Positions 52,364 to 61,650 of a stretch of DNA of 64,000 bases are shown piece after piece; within the stretch, counting starts at the first letter, position 1, and each line of letters begins with the position of its first letter. The notes beneath the pieces were generated by a model. It ran no database searches, had not been told where the DNA came from, and saw only the letters and a program-made list of their open reading frames with translations. Made by a program: the position numbers and the translations under genes. The stretch is from Vibrio crassostreae (GTDB lineage: Bacteria; Pseudomonadota; Gammaproteobacteria; Enterobacterales; Vibrionaceae): contig NZ_AP025477.1 of NCBI RefSeq assembly GCF_024347415.1, positions 1,736,001 through 1,800,000 on the forward strand. The letters run 5' to 3'.

Positions 52364-52373
52364 TTGTAAACAA
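52364..52373. promoter_or_regulatory. Weaker copy of the palindrome core
   Basis: TTGTAAACAA differs by one base from TTGTATACAA and lies about 44 bases from the first site, centre to centre. Confidence 0.4.
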
Positions 52374-52572
52374 GCAAACGGTATTTAACATTTATTTATC
52401 ATTTGATCTTTTTGTAATTTATTTTTACGTAAAGATATTTTATGTAAAGCAATGAATTGTAAGCTTTTCGGGGTAAGTGCGTACTTAATGTGATGGGTTG
52501 GTGTAACAAAATTGTTTCATTTTGGGGTTGATAAATAGCGAGGATGGTTCATAGTACACAAAAGTTAGTTTA

Positions 52573-52584
52573 ATTGTATACAAT
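52573..52584. promoter_or_regulatory. 12-bp perfect palindrome upstream of gcl
   Basis: ATTGTATACAAT shares the TTGTATACAA core with the aceB-side site. It ends 17 bases before the gcl start, overlapping the likely promoter or leader. Confidence 0.65.
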
Positions 52585-52601
52585 CTGAACTGGAGGTTCG
52601 A

Positions 52602-54374
52602 ATGGCAATTATGAAAGCGATTGAAGCAGCGGTAGAAGTGCTTAAACGTGAAGGTGTAGACATCGCATTTGGTGTTCCCGGCGCAGCAATAAACCCTATG
52701 TATGCGGCTATGAAAAAGCTCGGAGGAATCGACCACGTCTTAGCTCGCCACGTAGAGGGAGCATCCCATATGGCTGAAGGGTACACGCGTACTAATCAAG
52801 GCAATATAGGTGTGTGTATTGGTACTTCTGGCCCTGCCGGAACGGACATGATCACGGGTCTTTATTCTGCGTCTGCTGATTCGATTCCAATTCTATGCAT
52901 CACAGGCCAAGCGCCCCGTGCTCGTCTTCATAAAGAAGATTTCCAAGCGGTCGACATTGAATCTATCGCTAAACCAGTCACTAAATGGGCAACCACGGTG
53001 CTGGAACCTGCACAAGTGCCACGCGCATTCCAAAAAGCCTTTCATTTGATGCGTTCGGGTCGCCCGGGGCCAATCCTGATAGATCTACCGATTGATGTTC
53101 AGCTGGCTGAGATTGAGTTTGATATCGATACCTATGAACCGCTAGAACCTTACAAACCGCAAGCAACTCGCGCGCAGGTTGAGAAAGCATTAACTATGAT
53201 GTCTCAATCTGAAAAACCGCTGATTGTATCGGGCGGTGGCGTGATTAACGCTGGCGCATCTGAATTGCTCCAGCAGTTTGCAGAAATCACCGGTGTGCCA
53301 GTAATCCCAACCTTGATGGGCTGGGGCTCTATCCCAGATGACCATGACTTAATGGCGGGTATGGTGGGGCTACAAACTTCTCACCGTTACGGTAACGAAA
53401 CCATGCTCAACTCTGACTTCGTGTTTGGTGTCGGTAACCGCTGGGCCAACCGTCATACCGGGTCCGTGGATGTTTACACCGAAGGTCGCAAGTTCGTACA
53501 TGTGGACATTGAACCAACTCAAATCGGCCGTGTGTTCTGTCCGGATTTGGGCATAGTCTCTGATGCGAAAGCAGCATTAGAGCTAATGGTTGAAGTGGCG
53601 CAAGAGTGGCGTGATGCTGGCAAGCTGCCAAACCGAAATGCTTGGGCAAGTGAGTGTCAGGAACGCAAGTCGACCATGCTGCGTAAAACCAATTTCGATG
53701 AAGCGCCAATGAAACCGATGCGTGTTTATGAAGAGATGAACAAGGCATTTGGTCGTGACACTTGTTATGTGAGTACGATTGGTTTGTCGCAAATTGCTGC
53801 CGCTCAGTTCCTGCATGTTTATAAGCCTCGTAACTGGATTAACTGTGGTCAAGCTGGCCCGCTAGGTTGGACAACACCAGCCGCATTAGGCGTACGAGCT
53901 GCTGATCCAAATCGCGATATCGTCGCTATCTCTGGTGATTATGATTTCCAATTCATGATCGAAGAACTGGCGGTAGGTGCTCAGTTCAACCTGCCATACA
54001 TCCATGTACTGGTGAACAACTCTTACCTAGGTTTGATTCGCCAAGCGCAGCGCCAATTTGATATCGATTATTGTGTACAACTGGCGTTTGATAACCAGAA
54101 CGCACCAGAGCTTGAAGGCTACGGGGTAGACCATGTCGCAGTTGTTGAAGGCCTAGGTTGTAAGGCGATTCGAGTTCGTGAACCAGAGCAAATTGCAGCA
54201 GCGTTTGAGCAAGCAAAAGAGCTGATGAACAAGCATAAAGTCCCGGTTGTTGTTGAGCTGATTCTTGAGCGAGTAACCAACATAGCGATGGGCGTTGAGA
54301 TTAATGCGATCAACGAATTTGAACCGCTTGCGGAAAGCCGCGGTGATGCTCCAACGGCGCTGGCGTACAAGTAA
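52602..54374 (+). CDS. gcl: Glyoxylate carboligase (tartronate semialdehyde synthase)
   Basis: A 590-residue thiamine diphosphate enzyme that joins two glyoxylates to tartronate semialdehyde and carbon dioxide. It follows E. coli Gcl closely over its length. Val51 in '[17 protein letters not shown]' replaces the glutamate found in other enzymes of the family, a hallmark of Gcl. '[20 protein letters not shown]' and the cofactor site '[19 protein letters not shown]' are also present. A good ribosome binding site (GGAGG) precedes the ATG. It is first in gcl-hyi-glxR-glycerate kinase. Confidence 0.97.
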   Translation: MAIMKAIEAAVEVLKREGVDIAFGVPGAAINPMYAAMKKLGGIDHVLARHVEGASHMAEGYTRTNQGNIGVCIGTSGPAGTDMITGLYSASADSIPILCITGQAPRARLHKEDFQAVDIESIAKPVTKWATTVLEPAQVPRAFQKAFHLMRSGRPGPILIDLPIDVQLAEIEFDIDTYEPLEPYKPQATRAQVEKALTMMSQSEKPLIVSGGGVINAGASELLQQFAEITGVPVIPTLMGWGSIPDDHDLMAGMVGLQTSHRYGNETMLNSDFVFGVGNRWANRHTGSVDVYTEGRKFVHVDIEPTQIGRVFCPDLGIVSDAKAALELMVEVAQEWRDAGKLPNRNAWASECQERKSTMLRKTNFDEAPMKPMRVYEEMNKAFGRDTCYVSTIGLSQIAAAQFLHVYKPRNWINCGQAGPLGWTTPAALGVRAADPNRDIVAISGDYDFQFMIEELAVGAQFNLPYIHVLVNNSYLGLIRQAQRQFDIDYCVQLAFDNQNAPELEGYGVDHVAVVEGLGCKAIRVREPEQIAAAFEQAKELMNKHKVPVVVELILERVTNIAMGVEINAINEFEPLAESRGDAPTALAYK

Positions 54375-54392
54375 TCATTAAGTAATGTGTAT

Positions 54393-54444
54393 CCGTAGAG
54401 CTGAGGTTTAGCCCTACGGAAAGCCTCCGATAGAGCGAGGCTTT
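54393..54444 (+). terminator. Two consecutive hairpins between gcl and hyi
   Basis: CCGTAG (54393) pairs with CTACGG (to 54419). AAAGCCTC (54420-54427) pairs with GAGGCTTT (54437-54444). There is no long T run; they probably act as attenuators or protect the gcl mRNA end. Confidence 0.5.
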
Positions 54445-54490
54445 ACTACAAACAACCAGATTTTTACAGATAAAGCATAAGGACAGAGTC

Positions 54491-55267
54491 ATGGCAAAAT
54501 TTGCAGCAAACTTGTCAATGTTATTCACGGAAGTTGATTTTATGGACCGCTTTGAAGCTGCCGCAGAAGCGGGCTTTCAAGGTGTGGAATATCTTTTCCC
54601 TTACGCCTTTGATGCTGAAGCAATCAAAGCAAAGCTCGACGCTAATAACCTAGAGCAAGTGCTATTCAACCTGCCCGCGGGTGATTGGGACGCTGGCGAC
54701 CGTGGTATCGCGGTCGACCCTGCACGAGTTGAAGAGTTTCAAGCGGGCGTACCTAAAGCCATCGCTTACGCAAAAGCACTCGGCTGTACTCAAGTGAATT
54801 GCTTGGCCGGGATTGTTCCGCAAGGTGTGACCCAACAAGACGCGCAATCAGCGTTTGTGATTAACCTGCATTACGCGGCAAACGCGCTAGCAGCAGAAGG
54901 CATCAGCTTAGTGATAGAAGCGATCAATACCCGCGATATTCCGGGCTTCTTCTTGAACACCACTGAGCAAGCCAAAGCGATCATTAAGGAGGTTGGGAGC
55001 GATAACCTTTCTATCCAATACGATATTTATCACATGCAAATTATGGAAGGCGATCTTACGCCGACCATGCAACAGAACATTGGTCAGATCGCACACGTGC
55101 AACTGGCGGATAATCCAGGCCGACACGAACCGGGTACCGGAGAAATCAATTACCCATTCGTGCTCAATTATCTTGATGAGCTTGGCTATCAAGGCTGGGT
55201 TGGCTGCGAATACAAGCCAAAAACAACGACGACAGAAGGCCTTGGTTGGCTACACCAGTACCGTTAA
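54491..55267 (+). CDS. hyi: Hydroxypyruvate isomerase
   Basis: A 258-residue TIM-barrel enzyme interconverting hydroxypyruvate and tartronate semialdehyde. The N-terminus 'KFAANLSMLFTEVDFMDRFE' and 'VEYLFPYAFDAE' match Hyi. 'LVIEAINTRDIPGFFLNT' holds the metal-binding Glu, 'IQYDIYHMQIMEGDL' the Asp/His, and 'VGCEYKPKT' the second Glu. It lies between gcl and glxR as in E. coli. Confidence 0.95.
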   Translation: MAKFAANLSMLFTEVDFMDRFEAAAEAGFQGVEYLFPYAFDAEAIKAKLDANNLEQVLFNLPAGDWDAGDRGIAVDPARVEEFQAGVPKAIAYAKALGCTQVNCLAGIVPQGVTQQDAQSAFVINLHYAANALAAEGISLVIEAINTRDIPGFFLNTTEQAKAIIKEVGSDNLSIQYDIYHMQIMEGDLTPTMQQNIGQIAHVQLADNPGRHEPGTGEINYPFVLNYLDELGYQGWVGCEYKPKTTTTEGLGWLHQYR

Positions 55268-55304
55268 TTGCGTCTGGTAACCCTCAAACGTTAAGGAGAA
55301 CAAC

Positions 55305-56201
55305 ATGTCTAAAATTGCATTTATCGGAACTGGCATCATGGGTAAACCTATGGCGAGTAACCTTCAGAAAGCAGGTCACGATTTGATTCTGTCGGATCAT
55401 TTTAATGCAGCACCTGCCGATCTTGTGGCAGCAGGTGCAACGGTCTACCACTCACCAGCAGAAGCGGCAGAGGCGGCGGATGTCATTATCCTAATGGTGC
55501 CTAATACGCCTCAAGTGGAAGATGTCCTGTTTGGTGATAGCGGTGTCGAGCAAGGCCTAACGGCGGGTGGAGCGGCTGGAAAATTGGTTATCGATATGAG
55601 TTCAATCTCGCCAATCGCGACCAAAGCGATTGCCGCACGAATCAACGAAGGTGGTGCGTCATACCTAGATGCTCCAGTGTCAGGTGGCGAAGTCGGTGCT
55701 ATCAATGCTGCGCTGACTATCATGGTTGGTGGTGAGCAAGACGCCTTTGATAAAGCACGTCCGCTATTTGAAACCATGGGTAAAAACATCACGCTGGTGG
55801 GTGATAACGGTGCTGGCCAAACGTGTAAGGTTGCGAACCAGATCATCGTTGCTCTGAATATCGAAGCGGTATCCGAAGCCTTAGTATTTGCCTCAAAAGC
55901 CGGTGCTGATCCAGCACGTGTACGTCAGGCACTATTGGGCGGCTTTGCCAACTCTAAGATCCTGGAAGTGCACGGCGAGCGTATGGTTGAAGGCACATTC
56001 GACCCTGGCTTTAGAATCTCACTACACCAGAAAGACCTTAACCTTGCGCTAACGGGCGCACAAGAGCTAGGGGTTGCACTGCCAAATACGGCTAATGCTC
56101 AAGAGTTGTTTGGCGAGTGTGCCGAAATGGGCGGTGAAGGCTGGGACCACTCTGCACTTATCCAAGCAATAGAGAAGCGTTCTGACCACTCGATTCGTTA
56201 A
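55305..56201 (+). CDS. glxR: Tartronate semialdehyde reductase (2-hydroxy-3-oxopropionate reductase)
   Basis: A 298-residue beta-hydroxyacid dehydrogenase that reduces tartronate semialdehyde to D-glycerate. It has the nucleotide-binding 'IAFIGTGIMGKPMASNLQKA', the substrate motif 'DAPVSGGEVGAINAALTIMV', and the catalytic Lys in 'GAGQTCKVANQIIVALNIEA'. AAGGAG lies nine bases before the ATG. It follows hyi after 37 bases. Confidence 0.95.
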   Translation: MSKIAFIGTGIMGKPMASNLQKAGHDLILSDHFNAAPADLVAAGATVYHSPAEAAEAADVIILMVPNTPQVEDVLFGDSGVEQGLTAGGAAGKLVIDMSSISPIATKAIAARINEGGASYLDAPVSGGEVGAINAALTIMVGGEQDAFDKARPLFETMGKNITLVGDNGAGQTCKVANQIIVALNIEAVSEALVFASKAGADPARVRQALLGGFANSKILEVHGERMVEGTFDPGFRISLHQKDLNLALTGAQELGVALPNTANAQELFGECAEMGGEGWDHSALIQAIEKRSDHSIR

Positions 56202-56461
56202 CCTCGTTTTAATGATGAATACGGGCTGGCATCGTATGTAATGTCGAATAGTGAATCTACTTTACGCCTCGACAATACATCGATGAGTAAGCCCACCAGT
56301 TTCAAACAGTTTGTTTATAAATCGCGTAGTTTCGTCTCCTTTTATACGCGTTCCTGATACGAGGCAGAGGTTGAAGTTGTTCCTTTCCAACTTGATCTTA
56401 GCAGGCACCCTTTGGCCTTGTATCGGGGTTCTTTTTTTCTCCGTCAACTAAGGAGTGGCTG
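56202..56461. other. 260-base gap between glxR and the glycerate kinase gene
   Basis: No gene was accepted here. CGCGTA (56323-56328) pairs with TACGCG (56343-56348) as a possible hairpin without a T tract. The last bases hold a good ribosome binding site (AAGGAG) for the kinase gene. A minus-strand frame of 61 codons (56262-56447) has no family or context support. Confidence 0.4.
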
Positions 56462-57772
56462 ATGGACATTGATGCTAAGCAGTTTCTGCAAACCCTTTTC
56501 TCAAGTGCTGTTAATCAGGCGCTACCTAAAAATCACATCGAACCTTTTCTTCCTCAAGACATTTTTTATCGCTCTGCTAACCAAGCTGGGCGAACTGTGG
56601 TGATAGGAGCAGGAAAAGCAGCCGCATCAATGGCAGCTGAGCTTGAAGCGGTTTGGCAGGCAAAGAAACAACAAGACCTTGCGTTGCGTGACCTTGAAGG
56701 CCTGGTGGTGACTCGTTATGAGCACACCGCCCCTTGCGAACATATTGAGGTGATTGAAGCGGCGCACCCAGTTCCGGATGCGATGGGCTTAGAAGTAAGC
56801 CAACGTATGCTGCAATTGGTGAGTGACTTGAGCGCTGACGATACGGTTATTTGCCTATTGTCTGGCGGCGGCTCTGCTTTGTTAAGTCTGCCCGGTGGTG
56901 ACATCAGCTTGGCAGAGAAGCAACAAATCAATAAAGCACTGCTTAAATCTGGCGCGGCTATTGATGAGATGAACTGTGTGCGTAAGCATTTATCGTCAAT
57001 CAAAGGTGGGCGACTAGCAAAGGCCGCTTACCCAGCAAGAGTCGTCTCATTGGCGATTTCAGATGTGCCGGGTGATGACATCAGTGTGATTGCATCGGGC
57101 CCAACCGTACCAGACACCACCACCCGCTTTGATGCGATGGCAATACTGGAACGTTATCGAATTGAAACACCACCTTCGGCATTTGAATGGTTGAACAACC
57201 CAGAATCAGAAACCGTGAAACCAGATGACGCGTGTTGGAAAAACGCCGAGCACCATATTATCGCCACACCAATGTCGGCATTGGAATCCGCTGCTGCAGA
57301 AGCTGAAGGCTTGGGCATTCAGGCTTATGTGTTGAGTGATTGCATAGAGGGGGAAGCGCGAGATGTCGCGAAGGTTCACGCTGCGCTGGCTAAGCAAGTG
57401 GCCAATCATAAGCATCCATTTGAGGCGCCTTGCGTGATACTTTCTGGTGGCGAAACCACAGTAACCGTTAAAGGCAATGGTCGCGGTGGGCGTAACTGTG
57501 AGTTCTTGTTGAGCCTATATAACGAGCTCAAAGGTCAAGACAATATATTTGCATTGGCTGCCGATACCGACGGGATTGATGGTGTGGAAGACAATGCGGG
57601 CGCGTGGATTACACCTCAAACATGGCAACAAGGTTCGAGCCTGTCGCTTAAAGCGCAAGACTACCTCGATGCCAACAACAGTTACGATTTCTTCAAGCAA
57701 GTCGATGTGCTTCTTACCACGGGCCCGACGTTGACTAACGTGAATGACTTCAGAGCGATATTGATTCTTTAA
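56462..57772 (+). CDS. Glycerate 2-kinase, MOFRL type
   Basis: A 436-residue glycerate kinase of the GckA/TtuD group, which phosphorylates D-glycerate to 2-phosphoglycerate. The N-terminal domain has 'GRTVVIGAGKAAASMAAELE' and 'VICLLSGGGSALLSLPGGDI', with 'MNCVRKHLSSIKGGRLAKAA' next. The C-terminal MOFRL domain has 'VKGNGRGGRNCEFLLSLY' and 'LAADTDGIDGVEDNAGAWI', ending 'TGPTLTNVNDFRAILIL'. E. coli uses another kinase family (GlxK) here. It completes the glyoxylate-to-glycolysis route. Confidence 0.93.
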   Translation: MDIDAKQFLQTLFSSAVNQALPKNHIEPFLPQDIFYRSANQAGRTVVIGAGKAAASMAAELEAVWQAKKQQDLALRDLEGLVVTRYEHTAPCEHIEVIEAAHPVPDAMGLEVSQRMLQLVSDLSADDTVICLLSGGGSALLSLPGGDISLAEKQQINKALLKSGAAIDEMNCVRKHLSSIKGGRLAKAAYPARVVSLAISDVPGDDISVIASGPTVPDTTTRFDAMAILERYRIETPPSAFEWLNNPESETVKPDDACWKNAEHHIIATPMSALESAAAEAEGLGIQAYVLSDCIEGEARDVAKVHAALAKQVANHKHPFEAPCVILSGGETTVTVKGNGRGGRNCEFLLSLYNELKGQDNIFALAADTDGIDGVEDNAGAWITPQTWQQGSSLSLKAQDYLDANNSYDFFKQVDVLLTTGPTLTNVNDFRAILIL

Positions 57773-57799
57773 TTTGGACAGTTCAAACGCAGGGTATGG

Positions 57800-57838
57800 A
57801 ATGGTCGCTTCTTAACAAATAGAGCGACCATTTTATTG
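57800..57838 (+). terminator. Terminator of the gcl operon
   Basis: AATGGTCGCT (57800-57809) pairs with AGCGACCATT (57823-57832), followed by TTATTG. Confidence 0.88.
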
Positions 57839-57897
57839 TTATCAATGCTGTGACCTTGAGTTCTGAAATTATCTTCTGGACTAATGAAGCACGTTGA

Positions 57898-57915
57898 TTA
57901 CTATGATTTCAGTAA
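57898..57915. promoter_or_regulatory. Inverted repeat upstream of the TetR gene
   Basis: TTACT and AGTAA lie eight bases apart, just before the TetR start. It may be an autoregulatory site; the arms are short. Confidence 0.35.
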
Positions 57916-57935
57916 CGAGCTGTAAAGGATGCAAT

Positions 57936-58553
57936 ATGTCTAGGATCAGACAAAAGAATCAAGATTTAATCATCGAAGTCGCGTGTGAACAATTCGCCAC
58001 TCATGGTTATGCCGCAACAAAAATGGCCGATATCGCAAAAGCGGCCGACATTCCCAAACCTAACGTATTCTATTATTTCAGCTCTAAAGATAAGCTCTAC
58101 AACGCTGTGCTTGAAACCGTCACTCAACCTTTACTAGAAGCGTCTCGTCCGATTGAAGAACTCAGCGATCCTGTTGAAGCCTTGTCTCAGTATATTCAAA
58201 CCAAGCTGATCATTTCTCGCGACCATCCACACGCCTCTAAAGTGTTTGCCAATGAAGTGATGTCCGGCGCGAAAGTGTTACCAAAAGAGATCGGTGACGA
58301 GCTGTATAAACAATCCCAGATGATCCTCGATAAGTTCTCAACTTGGTCGGCGCAAGGCTTAATGGATGACGTCCCTGCACACCACCTGATGTTTACCATC
58401 TGGGCAGCCACCCAAACCTACGCCGATTTTGGCTGGCAGATTTGCAGTGTAATGCAGAAAAAGCAGCTCGATGATAAAGACTATGCCGATGCCGCTGAGT
58501 TCATTACTCAACTGGTGATTAAAGGCTGTGGTGTGAAAGGAAAGGCGGAGTAG
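57936..58553 (+). CDS. TetR-family regulator (RutR-like)
   Basis: A 205-residue regulator. The N-terminal helix-turn-helix reads 'GYAATKMADIAKAADIPKPN' and 'VFYYFSSKDKLYNAVL'. The C-terminal ligand domain resembles the YcdC/RutR group ('HASKVFANEVMSGAKVLPKE'). RutR senses pyrimidines and controls nitrogen and pyrimidine catabolism; the ligand here is unknown. The start at 57936 (MSRIRQKNQ) has AAGGA six bases upstream. It follows the glyoxylate operon and may control it, but the TTGTATACAA sites do not look like RutR sites. Confidence 0.88.
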   Translation: MSRIRQKNQDLIIEVACEQFATHGYAATKMADIAKAADIPKPNVFYYFSSKDKLYNAVLETVTQPLLEASRPIEELSDPVEALSQYIQTKLIISRDHPHASKVFANEVMSGAKVLPKEIGDELYKQSQMILDKFSTWSAQGLMDDVPAHHLMFTIWAATQTYADFGWQICSVMQKKQLDDKDYADAAEFITQLVIKGCGVKGKAE

Positions 58554-58572
58554 TTTATTGCTCAGATTCATT

Positions 58573-58601
58573 AAAAAGGACATCACTCGATGTCCTTTTT
58601 T
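58573..58601. terminator. Bidirectional terminator between TetR and histidine kinase genes
   Basis: AAAAAGGACATC (58573-58584) pairs with GATGTCCTTTTT (58589-58600). T runs occur on both strands. Confidence 0.92.
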
Positions 58602-58615
58602 GTTTTTGGCGGCTG

Positions 58616-59920
58616 TTAATGAGACTTCCTTTCGAAGACGGCGGTACAGCCAGAGTTGTTTGGTGTCGAATCTGAATGCGTGTTATCAATCAGCATTGAA
58701 GTCCAGCCATAGCTGTCACCGATACGTTTAACGATGATAAGGCCAAGGCCGTGTTCCGTTTTGGCATCTTCGCTCAGGCCTGTTCCAGTATCAGAAACTG
58801 AAATGGTATTTGAGTTGATGGTTACCGTGATTTTACCTTGCGTGGTAAATCGGATCGCGTTTTCAATGTAGTTCTTCAGCACCATGTTCACCAGCGCTAA
58901 CGGCATGTTGAGCTTGGTGTTTGGTTCAACATTCAGAACTAACTCCACGCCAGCCGCTAGCATGCCGCGGTACTTCGATATATCGATAGATTCTTGGTTA
59001 ATCGCTGTAAGTGTTTTGTCCGTTGAAGAGTTCTCTTGTTTAACAATGCTCAGCAGCACTTCAACGGTTGCGCTCATGCCATTGGCTGCGCCCAGAATAC
59101 GCTCACGTTGTTTGGTTTGAAATGCTAGGTCGTTAGGCTTCATTGCTTGAAGTTCCGCTGCGCCTGTGACAATCGAGATCGGTGTTTTTAATTCATGGCT
59201 CGCGTATTTGGCAAACATCATCTCTTGCTTGGCAAGCCTGTCTTTCATTTTTGAGTAGCTGTTGAGGTGCGAGGTGAGCATCTGCAGCTCATCAACCGTG
59301 CGCTCCGGCACTTTGAAGCTGTCTGACTCATGTTTACTGAGTTGAGTACTGAGATCGGAAATTGGCGCCATTAGCTGATCAAACACTCGTTTAAGGGTTG
59401 CTCGTAAAACGACGATCAAACTTAGCATCAATAGTGTTGAGATTATCATTAGTACACCCCAACTATCGTCCCATAAATCCATCTCAAAAGAGCTGATGGT
59501 GATGTAAGTCGGAATCGTTTGTCCTTGGTCTTCGAAAGTAAAGTAGTAAACGACGACTCCAGGGATAAGCATGTGCTCTTCAGAAAGTCTAACTTCAAAG
59601 TACTGGCGAGCTACCGTATCAATAGCCATTGGTGGCAGCTTTTTCAATTGGTCGGTAAAGTCGCCTTTACCATAATAAACCGTCACGTTGTCCGAGAGCT
59701 TTAAGCTGCCTTCAGGGGATAGTTGATGGTAGAACTCCTCAGCTACGCCTTTGAATGATTTGAGGTGGTTTTCGATTTGGGCTTCTTCCTGCCAAACCAA
59801 GCGAAGCGAGAACACGAAAAACACTACACATGAAGAAACCAAAGCGATGACCGAAAAGGTACGCATGGTACGGATTCTGACATCCTCGATTGAGTTTCCT
59901 AACTTAGTTCGAATCTTCAT
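58616..59920 (-). CDS. Membrane sensor histidine kinase
   Basis: A 434-residue kinase. Two membrane helices (about 21-41 and 153-174) flank a periplasmic region of about 110 residues. The HisKA motif 'YASHELKTPISIVTGA' carries His242. The ATPase domain has 'NMVLKNYIENAIRFTTQ' (N-box), 'SVSDTGTGLS' (G1) and 'EHGLGLIIVKRIGDSYGW' (G2). It follows its response regulator by two bases. It shares layout and length with the kinase at 2.1-3.4 kb. Its neighbour across the divergent promoter is an RND efflux pump, which suggests sensing of an envelope-active compound. Confidence 0.92.
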   Translation of the reverse strand: MKIRTKLGNSIEDVRIRTMRTFSVIALVSSCVVFFVFSLRLVWQEEAQIENHLKSFKGVAEEFYHQLSPEGSLKLSDNVTVYYGKGDFTDQLKKLPPMAIDTVARQYFEVRLSEEHMLIPGVVVYYFTFEDQGQTIPTYITISSFEMDLWDDSWGVLMIISTLLMLSLIVVLRATLKRVFDQLMAPISDLSTQLSKHESDSFKVPERTVDELQMLTSHLNSYSKMKDRLAKQEMMFAKYASHELKTPISIVTGAAELQAMKPNDLAFQTKQRERILGAANGMSATVEVLLSIVKQENSSTDKTLTAINQESIDISKYRGMLAAGVELVLNVEPNTKLNMPLALVNMVLKNYIENAIRFTTQGKITVTINSNTISVSDTGTGLSEDAKTEHGLGLIIVKRIGDSYGWTSMLIDNTHSDSTPNNSGCTAVFERKSH

Positions 59921-59922
59921 CT

Positions 59923-60621
59923 TTATTGAGACTCACTATCAGACAAGATTAATTGAAAACCGTGTTTTGGAATTGTTTTCAGCATTGGAAAGTCGAACGG
60001 TTTATCGAGCACGTTTCGTAGCAGGTAGATATGGCTGCGGAGTACGTCTTTATCTGGAATGTCCTCGCCCCACAGCATGTATATCAAGCTTTCACGAGAC
60101 ACGACGCCACCTTGAGCTTTCACCAATTCTCTCAGGATCTGAAACAAGATAGGTGTCAGGGTTAGGGGTTGCTTATCTCTTGAGGCTGTGTGGGTTTTCT
60201 CATCAATCGTTACCTTGCCATAGCTCAAGATCTTTTGAGCAACCAAGCCTTTATTGCGTTTGATAAGTGCTGATAGACGAGCCTCTAATTCTGGAAATTT
60301 AAACGGCTTAGTGACAAAGTCATCGGCTCCAGAATTAAAGCTACTCAATAGGTCCTCTTGGCCATTCAATGCAGTTAGCATCAAAATCGGTGTCGTTATG
60401 CCATTTTGACGTAATTTCGAAGCCACCTGCATTCCGTCAAGCTTGGGTAGCATGACATCTAGGATTATCGCATCGAAGTCGTTTTGCATTGCTAGATTGA
60501 GGCCTTGTTCGCCATCGGAAGCATAATCTGCAACGGCCTCTTTAACCTCTAAGAAGTCGGCAATAATGCCTTGAAGTTCGATATTGTCTTCAACAACCAA
60601 AATACGACTGCGCTCAAGCAT
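59923..60621 (-). CDS. OmpR-family response regulator
   Basis: A 232-residue regulator. The receiver domain has the acidic residues 'VVEDN', the phosphoacceptor Asp55 in 'AIILDVMLPKLDGM', Thr in 'LMLTALNG' and Lys in 'FVTKPFKF'. The winged-helix domain ends with 'KTIPKHGFQLIL'. The ATG at 60621 has AGG at a better distance than the GTG at 60630. A tandem 11-bp repeat lies about 50 bases upstream, between it and the RND operon, and is likely its own binding site. Confidence 0.92.
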   Translation of the reverse strand: MLERSRILVVEDNIELQGIIADFLEVKEAVADYASDGEQGLNLAMQNDFDAIILDVMLPKLDGMQVASKLRQNGITTPILMLTALNGQEDLLSSFNSGADDFVTKPFKFPELEARLSALIKRNKGLVAQKILSYGKVTIDEKTHTASRDKQPLTLTPILFQILRELVKAQGGVVSRESLIYMLWGEDIPDKDVLRSHIYLLRNVLDKPFDFPMLKTIPKHGFQLILSDSESQ

Positions 60622-60670
60622 CTGTCTCACCTAAAGATTTGCCCCTATCAACAATGTAGCCTATCTAAAA

Positions 60671-60692
60671 TTATGTCGAATTTATGTCTAAT
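60671..60692. promoter_or_regulatory. Tandem 11-bp repeat, candidate response regulator site
   Basis: TTATGTCGAAT (60671-60681) is followed at once by TTATGTCTAAT (60682-60692), with one mismatch. ATGTCGAAT recurs at 60739-60747, followed by more TTCGAC/GTCGAA half-sites to 60769. Adjacent 11-bp direct repeats are the standard OmpR/PhoB-type target. The site lies between the regulator and the divergent efflux operon. Confidence 0.65.
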
Positions 60693-60814
60693 TGATAGTG
60701 TTGAGCACAAAAATACAACGTCATCCGATTATTTTTAAATGTCGAATCCACTTCGACTTAAATTCGACAAAGTGAATTTAACAATAGCCCTCGTCAATAG
60801 GTGAGGGTTGAATT

Positions 60815-61648
60815 ATGAACACTAAAATTATCGCGCTTGCAGCTCTTCTTGGAGTTTCTACAGCTCAAATATCACTAGCTCAGGCAACCGAGCTAATCGG
60901 TCACGTTCAAGGTCTGAACAAACACAGTGTGGTGGCAGAGGTGCCCGGTGTCGTTGAGATGAATAACCTTGAAGTGGGTGACGCCGTAAACCAACAACAA
61001 ATACTGGCTCAGATAAAAGCCGATGATTTTAAGTTTAGCGTCAATAAGGCTAAAGCCAATCTTGTTCTGGCCGAGGCGGACCTTGCGCTACGAAAAGCAA
61101 CCTATAACCGCTATCAAGCTCTTATTAAGAAAAACAGCCTGTCAGTGGGGGAATTAGATACGGCAAGAGCGAAGTTTTTGAGTGCCAAAGCCGCGGTTTC
61201 GGTTGCTCAAATTGATTACCAACAGTCGCAAGTGGATCTCGAAAACACTCAGATTGAGTCCCTAATTTCGGGTTACATCTCCAACAAACCAACGCAATCA
61301 GGGGCTTGGGTGAGCGAGGGAGATTTGCTCTATGAAGTGGTCAACATCGACAAAGTGACTCTGTCGTTTATGGCGAGTGAGTATGACTTAAAGCACTTCA
61401 CTGTTGGTCAAGAAGTGGTGGTGTGGTCTGAAACCAACCCAGAGATAAAAATGGAATCTAACGTGCAGCGCATTGGTGTCGAGATGCAGAATTTGACCTA
61501 CCCAGTATTGGTCGAGATCACCAACCAAGGCCATGAGTTTAAGCCCGGCATGTCGGTTTACGCTTCGACAGATCTTTCCATTCAAGGCATCACAACGGCT
61601 CAAGTCGCATTGGATCAAGCAACATCAAACGAAGGTAAAGGGCAGTAA
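60815..61648 (+). CDS. RND efflux periplasmic adaptor
   Basis: A 277-residue HlyD/AcrA-type adaptor that links the inner-membrane pump to an outer-membrane channel. The signal peptide ends near 'SLA' (about residue 22). 'VVAEVPGVVEMNNLEVGDAV' is the first lipoyl half, a short helical hairpin follows (about 70-145), then 'SGYISNKPTQSGAWVSEGDL' is the second lipoyl half and a beta barrel. It ends early: at 277 residues it lacks most of the membrane-proximal domain seen in AcrA (about 370-400). The pump gene starts two bases after its stop. Confidence 0.9.
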   Translation: MNTKIIALAALLGVSTAQISLAQATELIGHVQGLNKHSVVAEVPGVVEMNNLEVGDAVNQQQILAQIKADDFKFSVNKAKANLVLAEADLALRKATYNRYQALIKKNSLSVGELDTARAKFLSAKAAVSVAQIDYQQSQVDLENTQIESLISGYISNKPTQSGAWVSEGDLLYEVVNIDKVTLSFMASEYDLKHFTVGQEVVVWSETNPEIKMESNVQRIGVEMQNLTYPVLVEITNQGHEFKPGMSVYASTDLSIQGITTAQVALDQATSNEGKGQ

Positions 61649-61650
61649 CG

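Noticed and set aside
56262..56447. A 61-codon minus-strand frame between glxR and the glycerate kinase gene
   Set aside because: Basic, low-complexity residues, no family match, and antisense to the operon leader; a chance frame is more likely.
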